64,000 nucleotides of DNA from Micromonospora sp. C28SCA-DRY-2 (GTDB lineage: Bacteria > Actinomycetota > Actinomycetes > Mycobacteriales > Micromonosporaceae): assembly GCF_030519475.1 (NCBI RefSeq), contig NZ_JAUMKD010000001.1:558001-622000 (forward strand). Reading direction: 5' to 3'. The notes below the pieces were generated by a model. That model was not told the origin of the DNA. It saw only the letters and a list, made by a program, of their open reading frames with translations, and did no database searches. The translations under genes were made by a program, and so were the position numbers. This document shows, piece by piece, positions 9,267 through 18,218 of this stretch. How positions within the stretch are numbered: the stretch's first letter is position 1; each line of letters opens with the position of its first letter.

Positions 9267-10193
9267 TCAGGCCGCGGCCGCCGCGCCGACCCGGACCAGC
9301 CGGTCGAGCAGGAACACCTCGGTGCCGGCCAGGCCGACCGAGCAGAAGACCGAGATCTGGTCCGCGCGGGTCCGGCCGGCGGCGGCGCCGGCCAGCACCG
9401 CGCCCAGGTCGAGCAGCCGGTCGGCGTACGGCGGGTCGGCCGCGAGCATCGGCGGGGCGTACGCGGACGCCTGCGCCGGCGAGTCGGTGACCAGCAGGTC
9501 GGCGATGTCCAGCAGGTCGCTGCCGAACTCGGCCCGGTCGCGCTGCTTGAAGCCGACCGCGTTGACGTGGGTGCCGGGGCCGAGGTCGGCGGCGTCCAGC
9601 ACCGGGGTCGGGCTGGTGGTGGCGAGCACCACCACGTCCCGCTCGCGCACGGCGGCCCGGGCCGAGTCGACCGCCCGGGCCGGGACACCCAGCTCGGCGC
9701 GGACCCGGGCGGCGAACGTGTCCCGCCGGGCGGCGGAGCGGCTGTGCACCGTCACCTCGCGCAGCGGGCGCACCGCGGCGGCCGCCCAGACCTGCGTCCA
9801 CGCCTGCCGGCCGGAGCCGATCACGCCGAGGGTGGCCGCGTCGGGCCGGGCCAGCGCGTCCACCGCGACCCCGCCCAGTCCCCCGGTACGCCGTGAGCCC
9901 AGCTCCTCGCCGACCGCCACCGCCCGCACCGCCCCGGTACGCCCGTCGTGCAGCACCACCACCTGCTCCGACTCCGGGTGACCGAAGGTGTCGTACGAGC
10001 GGAAGCCGTACCACTCGCCGGTCAGGTGCCCCGCGGTCAGCACCATCCGCCCGCCACCCAGCGACGCGGACGCCCGGGGCGGGGCCACCAGCCGGCCGTC
10101 GTACGCGGCCCGGAGGGCGTCCCGCATGGCGTCCACCGTGGTGGTGGCGTCCAGCGCGGCGGTGACCTCGCGGTCGGAGAAGAGCAGCGTCAT
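9267..10193 (-). CDS. Ornithine cyclodeaminase / mu-crystallin family protein
   Basis: 308 aa from the ATG at 10193, which has AGGA 7 nt upstream; an earlier in-frame ATG at 10208 is less well placed. The Rossmann motif GVIGSGRQAWTQ (~123-134) and the distal NAVGFKQRDRAE are typical of NAD(P)-dependent OCD_Mu_crystall proteins. Members include ornithine cyclodeaminase, alanine dehydrogenase and ketimine reductases, and substrate cannot be assigned from sequence. It is divergent from the guanidine-riboswitch-controlled exporter with 240 bp between, which makes a nitrogen/arginine link plausible but unproven. Confidence 0.87.
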   Translation of the reverse strand: MTLLFSDREVTAALDATTTVDAMRDALRAAYDGRLVAPPRASASLGGGRMVLTAGHLTGEWYGFRSYDTFGHPESEQVVVLHDGRTGAVRAVAVGEELGSRRTGGLGGVAVDALARPDAATLGVIGSGRQAWTQVWAAAAVRPLREVTVHSRSAARRDTFAARVRAELGVPARAVDSARAAVRERDVVVLATTSPTPVLDAADLGPGTHVNAVGFKQRDRAEFGSDLLDIADLLVTDSPAQASAYAPPMLAADPPYADRLLDLGAVLAGAAAGRTRADQISVFCSVGLAGTEVFLLDRLVRVGAAAAA

Positions 10194-10323
10194 GAGCCCA
10201 TCCTGCAAGCTGAAGTGAGGTTCAGGTCAACGGACGGTGGCCGGGCTCACCCCCGCGCGGCTCACCCCCGCCGGCCCGGCGGCGGCCGGTGCTAGCCTCG
10301 GCCCTGGTGGCCCACGGGCCGCC

Positions 10324-10365
10324 CCGGACGAGTGGTGGGCGTACCCGGTCAGGCCAAGACGCCCC
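10324..10365 (+). ncRNA. Guanidine-III (ykkC-III) riboswitch
   Basis: The segments CCGGACGAG, GTACCCGGTCAGG and CAAGACG appear in the order and spacing of the ykkC-III consensus. They form the expected H-type pseudoknot. P1 is CCGG (10324-10327) with CCGG (10345-10348). P2 is GGGCGT (10337-10342) with ACGCCC (10359-10364). The P2 pairs differ from the Thermobifida version in a compensatory way. The motif lies 67 nt upstream of the SMR exporter start, the usual gene context for guanidine sensing. Confidence 0.9.
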
Positions 10366-10432
10366 GCGTGACATGCAGACTCGACTCGTCCCGGCCCCGG
10401 CGGTCCGGGCAGCCCGCGCAGAGGTGACATCG

Positions 10433-10747
10433 ATGGCCTGGATCGTGCTGGTGGTCTCCGGACTCCTGGAAACCGCGTGGGCGGTGGCCCTGGACCGCAG
10501 CGCCGGCTTCACCCGCCCCGTCCCGTCGCTGGTCTTCGTGGTGACGCTGGTGCTCAGCATGCTCGGGCTCGCGTACGCGCTGCGCGAGATCCCGGTCGGC
10601 ACCGGCTACGCGATCTGGGTCGGCATCGGCGCGTCCGGCACCGCCCTGGTCGGCATGCTGGCCCTGAACGAGCCGGCCAGCCTGCCCCGGATCGCCTGCC
10701 TGGCGCTGGTCCTCGCCGGCGTGGTCGGGCTGAAGGTCTTCCACTGA
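10433..10747 (+). CDS. sugE: Small multidrug resistance family guanidinium exporter (SugE/Gdx type)
   Basis: 104 aa with four transmembrane helices filling the protein. The start MAWIVLVVSGLLETAW places the essential glutamate at E13, as in Gdx/SugE. The start at 10433 is supported by GAGG 8 nt upstream and by family length; in-frame starts further upstream fall in the leader. A guanidine-III riboswitch in the leader strongly suggests that it is a guanidinium/proton antiporter and not a quaternary-ammonium pump. Guanidine binding would be expected to raise expression. Confidence 0.92.
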   Translation: MAWIVLVVSGLLETAWAVALDRSAGFTRPVPSLVFVVTLVLSMLGLAYALREIPVGTGYAIWVGIGASGTALVGMLALNEPASLPRIACLALVLAGVVGLKVFH

Positions 10748-10885
10748 GCGCCGGCGCGCCGCCCGGTGCCGGGCCGCGTGCCGCCCGACAGCGCGTGGAC
10801 CGGCCAGCCTGGTTACCGAGGCGTGCCGGGTGCCCGAAGTGGGTAGAGATCGGCTGACATCGCAGGCTCTCTGACGGAGGCAGAT

Positions 10886-11131
10886 ATGGCCGACATGCCC
10901 AGCACCGCCCGTCCGCGCAGCAACGCCGCCCGCATCTGCACCATCCTGGGCTTCGTCTTCGCGGTCCTCGCGCTCCTGCTCAACCCGATCATCTTCGGCG
11001 TGCTCGGCGTCATCCTCGGCGTCATCGGCGCGGTGCTGGGCGACAAGCCGCTCGGCTGGTACGCCGCGGTGGCCAGCGTGGCCGGCGCGGTGATCGGCCT
11101 GGTGCTGGTGGCCGCCATCGTCAACAACTGA
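10886..11131 (+). CDS. Small DUF4190-like membrane protein
   Basis: 81 aa. GGAGG sits 6 nt upstream of the ATG. A short polar N-terminus is followed by two or three hydrophobic helices (ARICTILGFVFAVLALLLNPII...; GVLGVILGVIGAVLG; AVASVAGAVIGLVLVAAIV). The Gly/Val-rich helix pair resembles DUF4190 proteins. No catalytic residues are visible and function is unknown. A strong hairpin lies 21 bp after the stop, so it is probably monocistronic or the end of the upstream unit. Confidence 0.8.
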   Translation: MADMPSTARPRSNAARICTILGFVFAVLALLLNPIIFGVLGVILGVIGAVLGDKPLGWYAAVASVAGAVIGLVLVAAIVNN

Positions 11132-11152
11132 ACCACACCGCTCCCCCGACGC

Positions 11153-11183
11153 GACGGGCCCGCCGCACGCCGGCGGGCCCGTC
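11153..11183 (+). terminator. Strong hairpin terminator after the DUF4190-like gene
   Basis: Perfect 13-bp inverted repeat (GACGGGCCCGCCG and its complement) with a 5-nt loop, starting 21 bp after the stop at 11131. There is no T-run, as is common for actinobacterial hairpin terminators. It could also stop transcription arriving from the minus-strand glyoxalase gene. Confidence 0.7.
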
Positions 11184-11324
11184 CGTGTCCGTGGCCCACC
11201 GCCCGGCCGACCGTTCCGCCGGCCGGGCCGGCCAGCGGCGCGCCCTCCCACCACGGCCGTCCCGGCGGCACCACCGGCCGCCCGGGAACACCGGGTCGGG
11301 CCGCTGGCGACCCCGCGGGGCGGC

Positions 11325-11714
11325 TCAGCTCCCGCCGGCCGCGCCCCGGTCGGCGACGATCACCCGGTGTCCGTCCGGATCGCGGACGACCGCCATCCGC
11401 TCGCCCCACGGCTGCGCCGCCGGTTCCGCCAGCACCGGCACGCCGGCCGCGCGCAGCCGGGCCACCGCGGCGTCGCAGTCGCCGACGTACACCCAGAGCG
11501 CGGTCCGGTCCTCGGGCGGCGGCCCCGGATCCACCTGGCGCCCGATGCCCAGCTGGCCGGCGCCGAAGCTCAGCGCGACGTACTCCGGCTCGCCCGTCTC
11601 CGGGAAGCGGTAGGTGACCGTGCCGCCGAGCAGGTCCCGGTAGAAGCCCAGCGCGGCCGGCAGGTCCACGGCGGTGAGGATCGGGAACAGCTCCTGGGCC
11701 AGCGGCTCACTCAT
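11325..11714 (-). CDS. Glyoxalase/bleomycin-resistance (VOC) domain protein
   Basis: 129 aa from the ATG at 11714, which overlaps the ftsK stop by 8 bp (ATGAGTGA); a GTG at 11720 is also possible. It is a single VOC fold: FPILTAVDLPAALGFYRDLLGGTVTYRF at the N-terminus and MAVVRDPDGHRVIVADR at the C-terminus. Substrate and metal dependence cannot be inferred, because the usual metal ligands are not clearly conserved. The overlap means it is translated with ftsK, although a functional link is not evident. Confidence 0.87.
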   Translation of the reverse strand: MSEPLAQELFPILTAVDLPAALGFYRDLLGGTVTYRFPETGEPEYVALSFGAGQLGIGRQVDPGPPPEDRTALWVYVGDCDAAVARLRAAGVPVLAEPAAQPWGERMAVVRDPDGHRVIVADRGAAGGS

Positions 11715-14166
11715 CGCCACCGCGCAGACCGGCCAGGACCTCCTCCAGCTCGTCCGGCTTGACCAGCACGTCGCGGGCCTTGGAGCCCTCGGACGGCCCG
11801 ACCACGCCCCGGGTCTCCATCAGGTCCATCAGCCGGCCGGCCTTGGCGAAGCCGACCCGCAGCTTGCGCTGGAGCATCGAGGTCGAGCCGAACTGCGAGG
11901 TGACCACCAGCTCGACCGCCTGCACCAGCAGGTCGAGGTCGTCGCCGATGTCCTCGTCGATCTTCTTCTTGCCCTCCTGCGCCACGGTCAGCACGTCCGG
12001 GCGGAACTCCGGCTCGCGCTGGTCCTTGCAGAACTTCACCACGTCGGCGATCTCGCGCTCGGTGACCCAGGCGCCCTGGATCCGGATCGGCTTCGAGGCG
12101 CCCATCGGCAGGAACAGCCCGTCACCGCGGCCGAGCAGCTTCTCCGCCCCCGGCTGGTCGAGGATGACCCGGCTGTCGGCCAGCGAGGAGGTGGCGAAGG
12201 CGAGCCGGGACGGCACGTTCGCCTTGATCAGGCCGGTGACCACGTCCACCGAGGGGCGCTGGGTGGCCAGCACCAGGTGGATGCCGGCGGCCCGGGCCAG
12301 CTGGGTGATCCGGACGATGGAGTCCTCCACGTCGCGCGGCGCGACCATCATCAGGTCGGCCAACTCGTCCACGATCACCAGCAGGTACGGGTACGGCCGC
12401 AGCTCCCGCTCGCTGCCCGGCGGGGCCTTGATCTCGCCGTTGCGGACCTTGCGGTTGAAGTCGTCGATGTGCCGGACCCCGTTGGCGGCGAGGTCGTCGT
12501 AGCGCATGTCCATCTCGCGGACGACCCACTCCAGCGAGTCGGCCGCCTTCTTGGCGTTGGTCACGATCGGGGTGACCAGGTGCGGGATGCCCTCGTAGCC
12601 GGTCATCTCGACCCGCTTCGGGTCGATCAGCAGCAGCCGCACCTCGTCCGGGGTGGCCCGGGTGAGGATGGACACCAGCAGCGAGTTGAGGCAGGACGAC
12701 TTGCCCGCGCCGGTGGCCCCGGCGATCAGGATGTGCGGCATCTTCGCCAGGTTGGCCACCACGTAGCCGCCCTCGATGTCCTTGCCGAGGGCGACCACCA
12801 TCGGGTGGTGGTCGCCGGTGGCGGCCCGCGAGCGCAGCACGTCGCCGAGCGCGACGTTCTCCGGGTCGGTGTTCGGGATCTCCACGCCGACCGCGCTCTT
12901 GCCCGGGATCGGGCTCAGGATCCGCACGTCCGGCGACTTCACCGCGTACGCGATGTTGCGGGAGAGCTGGGTGATCCGCTCGACCTTGACGCCGTGCCCG
13001 AGTTCGACCTCGTAGCGGGTGACCGTCGGACCGCGGGTGAAGCCGGTGACCGCGGCGTCCACGTCGAACTGCTCGAAGACGCCGGAGAGCGCGGCGATCA
13101 CCTCGTCGTTGGCCTTGCTCCGCTTCTTCGGCGCCGCGCCGCTGCTGAGCATGTTCGCCGGCGGCAGGGTGTAGTCGCCGGCCAGCCCGGTCAGCGCCAA
13201 CTGCTCGGCCCGGGTGGGCGCGGGCGAGTGCTCCGGCGGCTCGACCGGCTTGCGGGTCGCCGGCACCTTGGCCGGCGCCTTGCGCGGCAGCACGATGGTG
13301 TCCTGCAGGTCGACGCCCTCGTCGAGGTCGTCGAAGTCGTCCGGGTCCAGCGGCGGCGGCATCCGCTTCGCCGGGCGCTTGCGGGCGGGCGTGGCCCGGG
13401 CCTCCGCCTCGTCCGCCGCCTCCGCCGCGGGCGTGCCGGTCACCGCGCCGGCCAGCAGGCCGAGCCGCTCCGGGATCTTGTTGATCGGCGTGGCGGTGAC
13501 CACCAGCAGCCCGAAGACCAGCAGCAGGATCAGCAGCGGCACCGCGACCCAGGCGGTGACCGCCCGCTCCAGCAGGCTGCCCACCCCGGCGCCGACCAGC
13601 CCGCCGGCGAAGTCGCGCTGGGTCGCGTCGACCGGCTCCTGCCCGATGTGCAGCAGCGCGGCGGTGGCCACCAGCATCGAGCCCCAGCCGACCAGCCCGC
13701 GACCGCGGTGCTCCGGGTCGGCCGGTTCGCGCATCAGCCGCCACGCGCCGATCATCAGCAGCACCGGGACCACGATGGCGATCGCGCCGAGGAAGAGCCG
13801 GACGGTGTCGGCCACCCGCTCGCCGACCGGGCCGGCCGCGGAGAACCAGATGCCCACGGCACTGAGCAGCGCGAGCCCGAAGACCAGCAGGCCGGCGCCG
13901 TCGCGGCGGTGCTCGGGATCCAGCTCCCGGGCCGAGGCGGCCTGCCGGCCGGCGGCCCGGACCGCCCAGCCGACGCCGTGCGCGAGCCCCATCCACAGTG
14001 CACCGACGGCCCGGCCGACGTAGACCGCCGGGCCCGGACGGGCCGCGGTGGTGCGCCGCCGGGCCGGGGTGCGAGTCTTCTTCGCCGGCTGGCGGGCACG
14101 GCTGTTCGTGCCACCGCGCGGCGACGCGCCGCGCCGCCGGCTCGCCTGAGAGGTACGGCCCGCCAT
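11707..14166 (-). CDS. ftsK: DNA translocase FtsK/SpoIIIE
   Basis: 819 aa. A basic N-terminus precedes four to five transmembrane helices (~90-250) and an acidic/Pro linker (~255-390). The motor follows, with Walker A GATGAGKSS (K489) and Walker B LLVIVDELADLMM. A C-terminal gamma winged helix (SSTSMLQRKLRVGFAKAGRLMDLME) recognises KOPS-type sequences. It pumps chromosomal DNA through the septum and aids XerCD dimer resolution. In sporulating actinobacteria it also acts at sporulation septa. Confidence 0.96.
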   Translation of the reverse strand: MAGRTSQASRRRGASPRGGTNSRARQPAKKTRTPARRRTTAARPGPAVYVGRAVGALWMGLAHGVGWAVRAAGRQAASARELDPEHRRDGAGLLVFGLALLSAVGIWFSAAGPVGERVADTVRLFLGAIAIVVPVLLMIGAWRLMREPADPEHRGRGLVGWGSMLVATAALLHIGQEPVDATQRDFAGGLVGAGVGSLLERAVTAWVAVPLLILLLVFGLLVVTATPINKIPERLGLLAGAVTGTPAAEAADEAEARATPARKRPAKRMPPPLDPDDFDDLDEGVDLQDTIVLPRKAPAKVPATRKPVEPPEHSPAPTRAEQLALTGLAGDYTLPPANMLSSGAAPKKRSKANDEVIAALSGVFEQFDVDAAVTGFTRGPTVTRYEVELGHGVKVERITQLSRNIAYAVKSPDVRILSPIPGKSAVGVEIPNTDPENVALGDVLRSRAATGDHHPMVVALGKDIEGGYVVANLAKMPHILIAGATGAGKSSCLNSLLVSILTRATPDEVRLLLIDPKRVEMTGYEGIPHLVTPIVTNAKKAADSLEWVVREMDMRYDDLAANGVRHIDDFNRKVRNGEIKAPPGSERELRPYPYLLVIVDELADLMMVAPRDVEDSIVRITQLARAAGIHLVLATQRPSVDVVTGLIKANVPSRLAFATSSLADSRVILDQPGAEKLLGRGDGLFLPMGASKPIRIQGAWVTEREIADVVKFCKDQREPEFRPDVLTVAQEGKKKIDEDIGDDLDLLVQAVELVVTSQFGSTSMLQRKLRVGFAKAGRLMDLMETRGVVGPSEGSKARDVLVKPDELEEVLAGLRGGDE

Positions 14167-14280
14167 AGCATCAACTTAACGGCGTGACCCGGCAGATCGC
14201 CGCTTTTCCGGGTCGTGTCCGCGCGTCGCAGCACGGACCTCGCCGTCCGCCGTGATATTCGCCCCTGAAGGGATGCCCCC

Positions 14281-14760
14281 ATGGCGTCGCCGGAGATCGA
14301 GGACGGTCCGGACGGCCCCCTGGCCGGACCGCCCCGGCAACTGCGACCGTTGACCGGCGAGCTGATCGCCGCCGTGCTGGGCAGCCGGGGGTACGTCGTC
14401 CAGCGCGACCCGGACGGCGACCTGGTCGGCCGCTGGGACGACAGCCTGATCTGGTTCCTGCGCCTGGGCGCCGCCGGGGAACTGCTCCAGGTGCGCACCG
14501 TCGCCGCGCCCACCTTCTCCATCGAGCACGTCCCCGCGCTCTACGCGTTCTGCAACGGCTGGAACCACGACCGGCTCTGGCCCAAGGCGTTCGTGCACGT
14601 CGAGGACGACGGCCGGGCCCGGGTCTGCGGCGAGGTGATCGCCGACCTGGAGCGAGGCGTCACCCCGCACCAGCTGGACCAGCTGCTCGACTGCGGCATC
14701 GCCACCGGCTGCCAGCTCGCCGCCGAGGTGCGCCGGCTGCCCGGCGCGGTGATCGCGTGA
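14281..14760 (+). CDS. YbjN-domain protein (short paralogue)
   Basis: 159 aa, nearly all one YbjN (putative sensory-transduction regulator) domain. It has the motif YAFCNGWNHDRLWPKAFVH followed by an acidic beta segment and a helical C-terminus. GAAGGG lies upstream of the ATG. The next gene starts inside its stop codon (GTGA), so the two are translationally coupled, and the next gene ends in a second copy of the same domain. YbjN proteins are chaperone-like in fold and their biochemical role is unknown. It is divergent from ftsK with 114 bp between. Confidence 0.85.
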   Translation: MASPEIEDGPDGPLAGPPRQLRPLTGELIAAVLGSRGYVVQRDPDGDLVGRWDDSLIWFLRLGAAGELLQVRTVAAPTFSIEHVPALYAFCNGWNHDRLWPKAFVHVEDDGRARVCGEVIADLERGVTPHQLDQLLDCGIATGCQLAAEVRRLPGAVIA

Positions 14761-16385
14761 CCGGCCGGGGCGAGCGCCAGCGAGCGGCACCGGGCGGGGC
14801 CGGCCGGCCCGGGCCGGCGGACGCGGCGCTGTCCGACGCGCTCGCCGACGCGCGGGACCTGCCCGACGGCGAGGCCCGGACCGCCGAGCTGGAACGCGTC
14901 GCCGCGCACGCGGACGCGGCCGGGGACGACCGCTGCGCGGTGGCCGCCCGGTTCGCGCTGGTCGAGGCGTACCTGCGCGACGGGGAGCGGTGGCGGCTGG
15001 TGGAACCGGTGCGCCGTTGCCTGGCCGCCGTCGACCGCCGGCCCGACCTGCTCCCCGCCGCCGACGCCGAGCTGCTGCTGCGCTACCAGCGGTACGCGGT
15101 GGAGGCGCTGCTCGGCACGCCCCGGGTCGGGCTGGACCAGGCCCGGTCCATGCTGGACGACCTGACCGAGCGGACCGCCTCGGGTGCCGGCGACGCCGCC
15201 GTGGTCGCGGAGCTGCGCTGCCGGATCGCCGACCACCTGGGCGACGAGCCGACCGCCCGCCGGTGGTACGACCGGTGGACCGCCGCCGAGCCGGGGCCGG
15301 CTGACGGGTGTCCCGGCTGCGCGCCGGCCCGCCGCGCCGACCTGCTCGCCGGTTGGGGTGACTGGCCGGCCGCGCTGGACGAGCTGCGGGACCCGCTCGA
15401 CGGCACGCTCACCTGCACCGAGCAGCCGGAGCGGGCGCTGGCCGCGGCGCTGCTGCCGTGGCTGCGGGCCGGCGAGCCGGAGCGGGCCGGCGCCGCGCAC
15501 GTGCGGGCGTACCGGCGGCACCGGCGGGAACCGGCCGCCTTCCCGTACCTCTCGGCGCACCTGCGGTTCTGCGCGCTCGGCGGGCACCTCGACCGCGGGC
15601 TGGACATCCTCGCCGAGCAACTGCCCCGGCTGGACCGACCGGCCGACGACCTGTCCGCGATGGAGTTCGCCGCCGCCGGCGCGCTGCTCTGCGCGCTCGC
15701 CGTCGAGGCGGGACTGGGCCACCGCACGCTGCGCCGCCCCGCCGCCGGCCCGCGACCGGCGGCCGAGCTGGACGTGGAGACGCTGGGGCACACCCTGCTC
15801 GGCACGGCCACCCGGCTGGCCGGCAGCTTCGACGCCCGCAACGGCACCGGCCACCAGTCCGGCCGGATCGCCTCCTGGCTGGCCGAGCGGCCGCTGGCCG
15901 CCCCGGTGCCGCTGCCCGCCGACGGCGCCCCCGACGACCCCGACGACCCGCTGGACGGCGACGACGGCCCGGCGGAGCTGGAACCGGCGCCGCTGACCCT
16001 GGCGATGATCACGGCCGAGCTGGAGCGGCGCGGCGACCGGTACGAGGTGGACGGTGCCGGCACGGTGTTCGGCCGCTGGGGCGAGGCGCTGATCCAGTTC
16101 CGCCGGGCCGGCGAGCGCGGTGAGATCCTGCACGTCCGGGTGGTCGCCGCGCGCCGGCTGCCGGCCGTCCGGCGCGCCGAGGCGTACGCGTTCTGCAACG
16201 CCTGGAACCACGACCGGCTGCTGCCGAAGGCGTACGTGCACGACCTCGGGGGCGAGCTGGCGCTGGCCGGCGACGTGAGCACCGACCTGGCGCACGGGGT
16301 GGCACCGGCCCAGCTCGCCGTGCTGCTGGACGCGGCCGTGCGCACCGGCGCCGGGTACGCCGAGGCGGTCGCCGCGCTGCCCTGA
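14757..16385 (+). CDS. Large helical protein with C-terminal YbjN domain
   Basis: 542 aa, GTG start overlapping the previous stop by 4 bp. Residues ~20-390 are Ala/Leu/Arg-rich and resemble TPR-like helical repeats (KDa-scale solenoid, no catalytic motif). A CPGC pair is seen near residue 184. An acidic linker (~385-410) leads to a YbjN domain (~410-540) with YAFCNAWNHDRLLPKAYVH. That motif is nearly identical to the one in the upstream gene, suggesting domain duplication. The pair probably works as one unit. Function is unknown. Confidence 0.82.
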   Translation: MTGRGERQRAAPGGAGRPGPADAALSDALADARDLPDGEARTAELERVAAHADAAGDDRCAVAARFALVEAYLRDGERWRLVEPVRRCLAAVDRRPDLLPAADAELLLRYQRYAVEALLGTPRVGLDQARSMLDDLTERTASGAGDAAVVAELRCRIADHLGDEPTARRWYDRWTAAEPGPADGCPGCAPARRADLLAGWGDWPAALDELRDPLDGTLTCTEQPERALAAALLPWLRAGEPERAGAAHVRAYRRHRREPAAFPYLSAHLRFCALGGHLDRGLDILAEQLPRLDRPADDLSAMEFAAAGALLCALAVEAGLGHRTLRRPAAGPRPAAELDVETLGHTLLGTATRLAGSFDARNGTGHQSGRIASWLAERPLAAPVPLPADGAPDDPDDPLDGDDGPAELEPAPLTLAMITAELERRGDRYEVDGAGTVFGRWGEALIQFRRAGERGEILHVRVVAARRLPAVRRAEAYAFCNAWNHDRLLPKAYVHDLGGELALAGDVSTDLAHGVAPAQLAVLLDAAVRTGAGYAEAVAALP

Positions 16386-16548
16386 CGCGCGAACGGCGTG
16401 CCGGGTTGCGGCCGACGTGCGGAGACCGCCACCCGGCACTCGCGCAACCCGTTCCCCGGCTCAGGGGTGGTCTCCGTGTCGACCGCACCCGGCTCCGGGC
16501 CGGTCACCGACGTGCACGGGATGTCGGCGACCGGCCCGGCCGGGTGGG

Positions 16549-18117
16549 TCAGCCGGCGGAGAACGCCAGCGTGTAGTCGCCCGAGCCGCGCAGCGCGGTC
16601 ACCCGGTAGCGGTAGGCGCCGGCCTGGCCCTCGGTGGCCAGTTGGGCCGCCGCCGCCCCGTTCGTGTCGGCGCGGGCCACGGTCCGCCAGCCGGTGCCGG
16701 TCCAGCGTTGCAGGGTCAGCGCGAAGGTGGCCCCGTCCGGGGCGTCCAGGCAGGCTCGCTGCGGGCCGGCCGGGGCGCGGAACCAGCGGCCGTCGGGCTG
16801 GGTCTGGCTCCGCCCGGCGGCCAGCGAGCCGGCCCGGGTGACCTGCCCGGTGCAGTCGGTGTCGCCGCCGGCCGGCGGGGCCGGCGGCGTCGTCGGCGGC
16901 GGGGTGGTGGCCGGCGGCTCGGCCGGCCCGGAGGGCGGGGGCACCTCGCCGCCGTCGGCGGTGACCAGGGTCAGCCGGTTGGCGGCGAGGATCTCGTTGA
17001 CCGGCTGGAAGAAGGTGACCCCGCCCCGGGTGCAGTCGCCCGAGCCGCCGGAGGTGACGCCCTGGGCCTGGTCGCCGGAGAGCCAGGCGCCGCCGGAGTC
17101 GCCCGGCTCGGCGCAGACGTTGGTACGGGTCAGCCCGGTGACCGTGCCCTCCGGGTAGTTGACAGTGGCGTTGCGGGCCTGGATCACCCCGCAGCGGGTG
17201 CCGGTGGTGGAGCCGGACCGGCAGATGGACGCCCCGATCGGCGCCTCCTGCGAGCCGGCCACCGGCACCGTGCCGCCGTTGAAGTCGTTCACCACGCCCT
17301 GCGGCGTCCAGTCGCCGTTCACCTCGACGAACGCCCAGTCGTCGCCGGGGAAGGACGAGGCGCGGAAGGTGCCCTGGGCGACCCGGTTCGAGCCGGTGGT
17401 CCGGTCCCCCGGCCGGCCGCAGTGCCCGGCCGTGACGAACCCGCCGACCACCGAGAAGCCGACCGAGCAGCGGCCGGCGTTGTTGATGAAGTACGCGTCC
17501 CCGCCGCGCACGTCGAACAGCAGCCGCGGCTCCTCCGCCACGGTCCGCACGGTGACCGCGTCCGCGGCGGCCCCGCCGGCGGCGGCGAACCGCCGGCCGG
17601 CCGCCTCGGCGCCCGGCCGGGCGAGCACCACGACGCGGTTGTCGGCCACGTCCACGTACCAGCCGGCCAGGTCCGGGCTGGCCTGGGCGCCGGCCCGGTC
17701 CAGCCGGCGCTTGACCGCGTCCAGCTCGCCGACGCCCCGGGTCACCTGCTTGGGCACCGCGCCGGCGGCGCGTACCCGGTCGGCGCCGGCCGGGTCGGCG
17801 ACCGCCACGGTCAGCTGGCGGCCGTCCGCGCTCAGCCAGCTGCCGCCGTAGTCGGCGCCGAGTTCGGTGCGCAGCCGGGCCACCGCCCCGGCCGCCTGGC
17901 GTTCGCTGCGCAGCCGGTCGACCACCTGCTCCGGGCTGAGCGACAGGTCCCGCCGCAGGGCGTCGAGCACCTCCGGGGCGACCCCGGTGGCCGCGCCACC
18001 GGTCCGGTCCGCCGGTGGGGTGGTGCCCTCCCCGGCCAGCGCGGGCAGCGTCACCGCCGCCGCCGCTCCCGCCGTCGCCACCAGGACACCGATGGCTGTC
18101 ATCCGTCTGCGGTCCAT
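16549..18117 (-). CDS. Secreted S1-family serine protease with alpha-lytic-type prodomain
   Basis: 522 aa. The signal peptide spans ~1-29 (MDRRRMTAIGVLVATAG...LPALAGEG). A prodomain (~45-205) is of the alpha-lytic/streptogrisin type. The protease domain (~207-390) has the triad H232 (TAGHC), D260 (DDWAFV) and S341 (GDSGGAW), with paired cysteines. A Pro/Thr linker (~395-425) leads to a ~100-residue C-terminal domain resembling a pre-peptidase or carbohydrate-binding module. It probably self-processes outside the cell. The flanking rnj and YbjN genes are unrelated to proteolysis. Confidence 0.93.
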   Translation of the reverse strand: MDRRRMTAIGVLVATAGAAAAVTLPALAGEGTTPPADRTGGAATGVAPEVLDALRRDLSLSPEQVVDRLRSERQAAGAVARLRTELGADYGGSWLSADGRQLTVAVADPAGADRVRAAGAVPKQVTRGVGELDAVKRRLDRAGAQASPDLAGWYVDVADNRVVVLARPGAEAAGRRFAAAGGAAADAVTVRTVAEEPRLLFDVRGGDAYFINNAGRCSVGFSVVGGFVTAGHCGRPGDRTTGSNRVAQGTFRASSFPGDDWAFVEVNGDWTPQGVVNDFNGGTVPVAGSQEAPIGASICRSGSTTGTRCGVIQARNATVNYPEGTVTGLTRTNVCAEPGDSGGAWLSGDQAQGVTSGGSGDCTRGGVTFFQPVNEILAANRLTLVTADGGEVPPPSGPAEPPATTPPPTTPPAPPAGGDTDCTGQVTRAGSLAAGRSQTQPDGRWFRAPAGPQRACLDAPDGATFALTLQRWTGTGWRTVARADTNGAAAAQLATEGQAGAYRYRVTALRGSGDYTLAFSAG

Positions 18118-18218
18118 CCGCCACGCTCCTCCCGGCCGGCCTGGTCAGGCCTGCCGGGACGGAGTACGGGCGGACGGGGGCGGACGGTTGAACGACGGCC
18201 GGAAACGATCCGGATCGG

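Noticed and set aside
10761..10774. GCCCGGTGCCGGGC palindrome after the SMR gene
   Set aside because: The loop would be only two bases, or the stem four; too weak to call a terminator.
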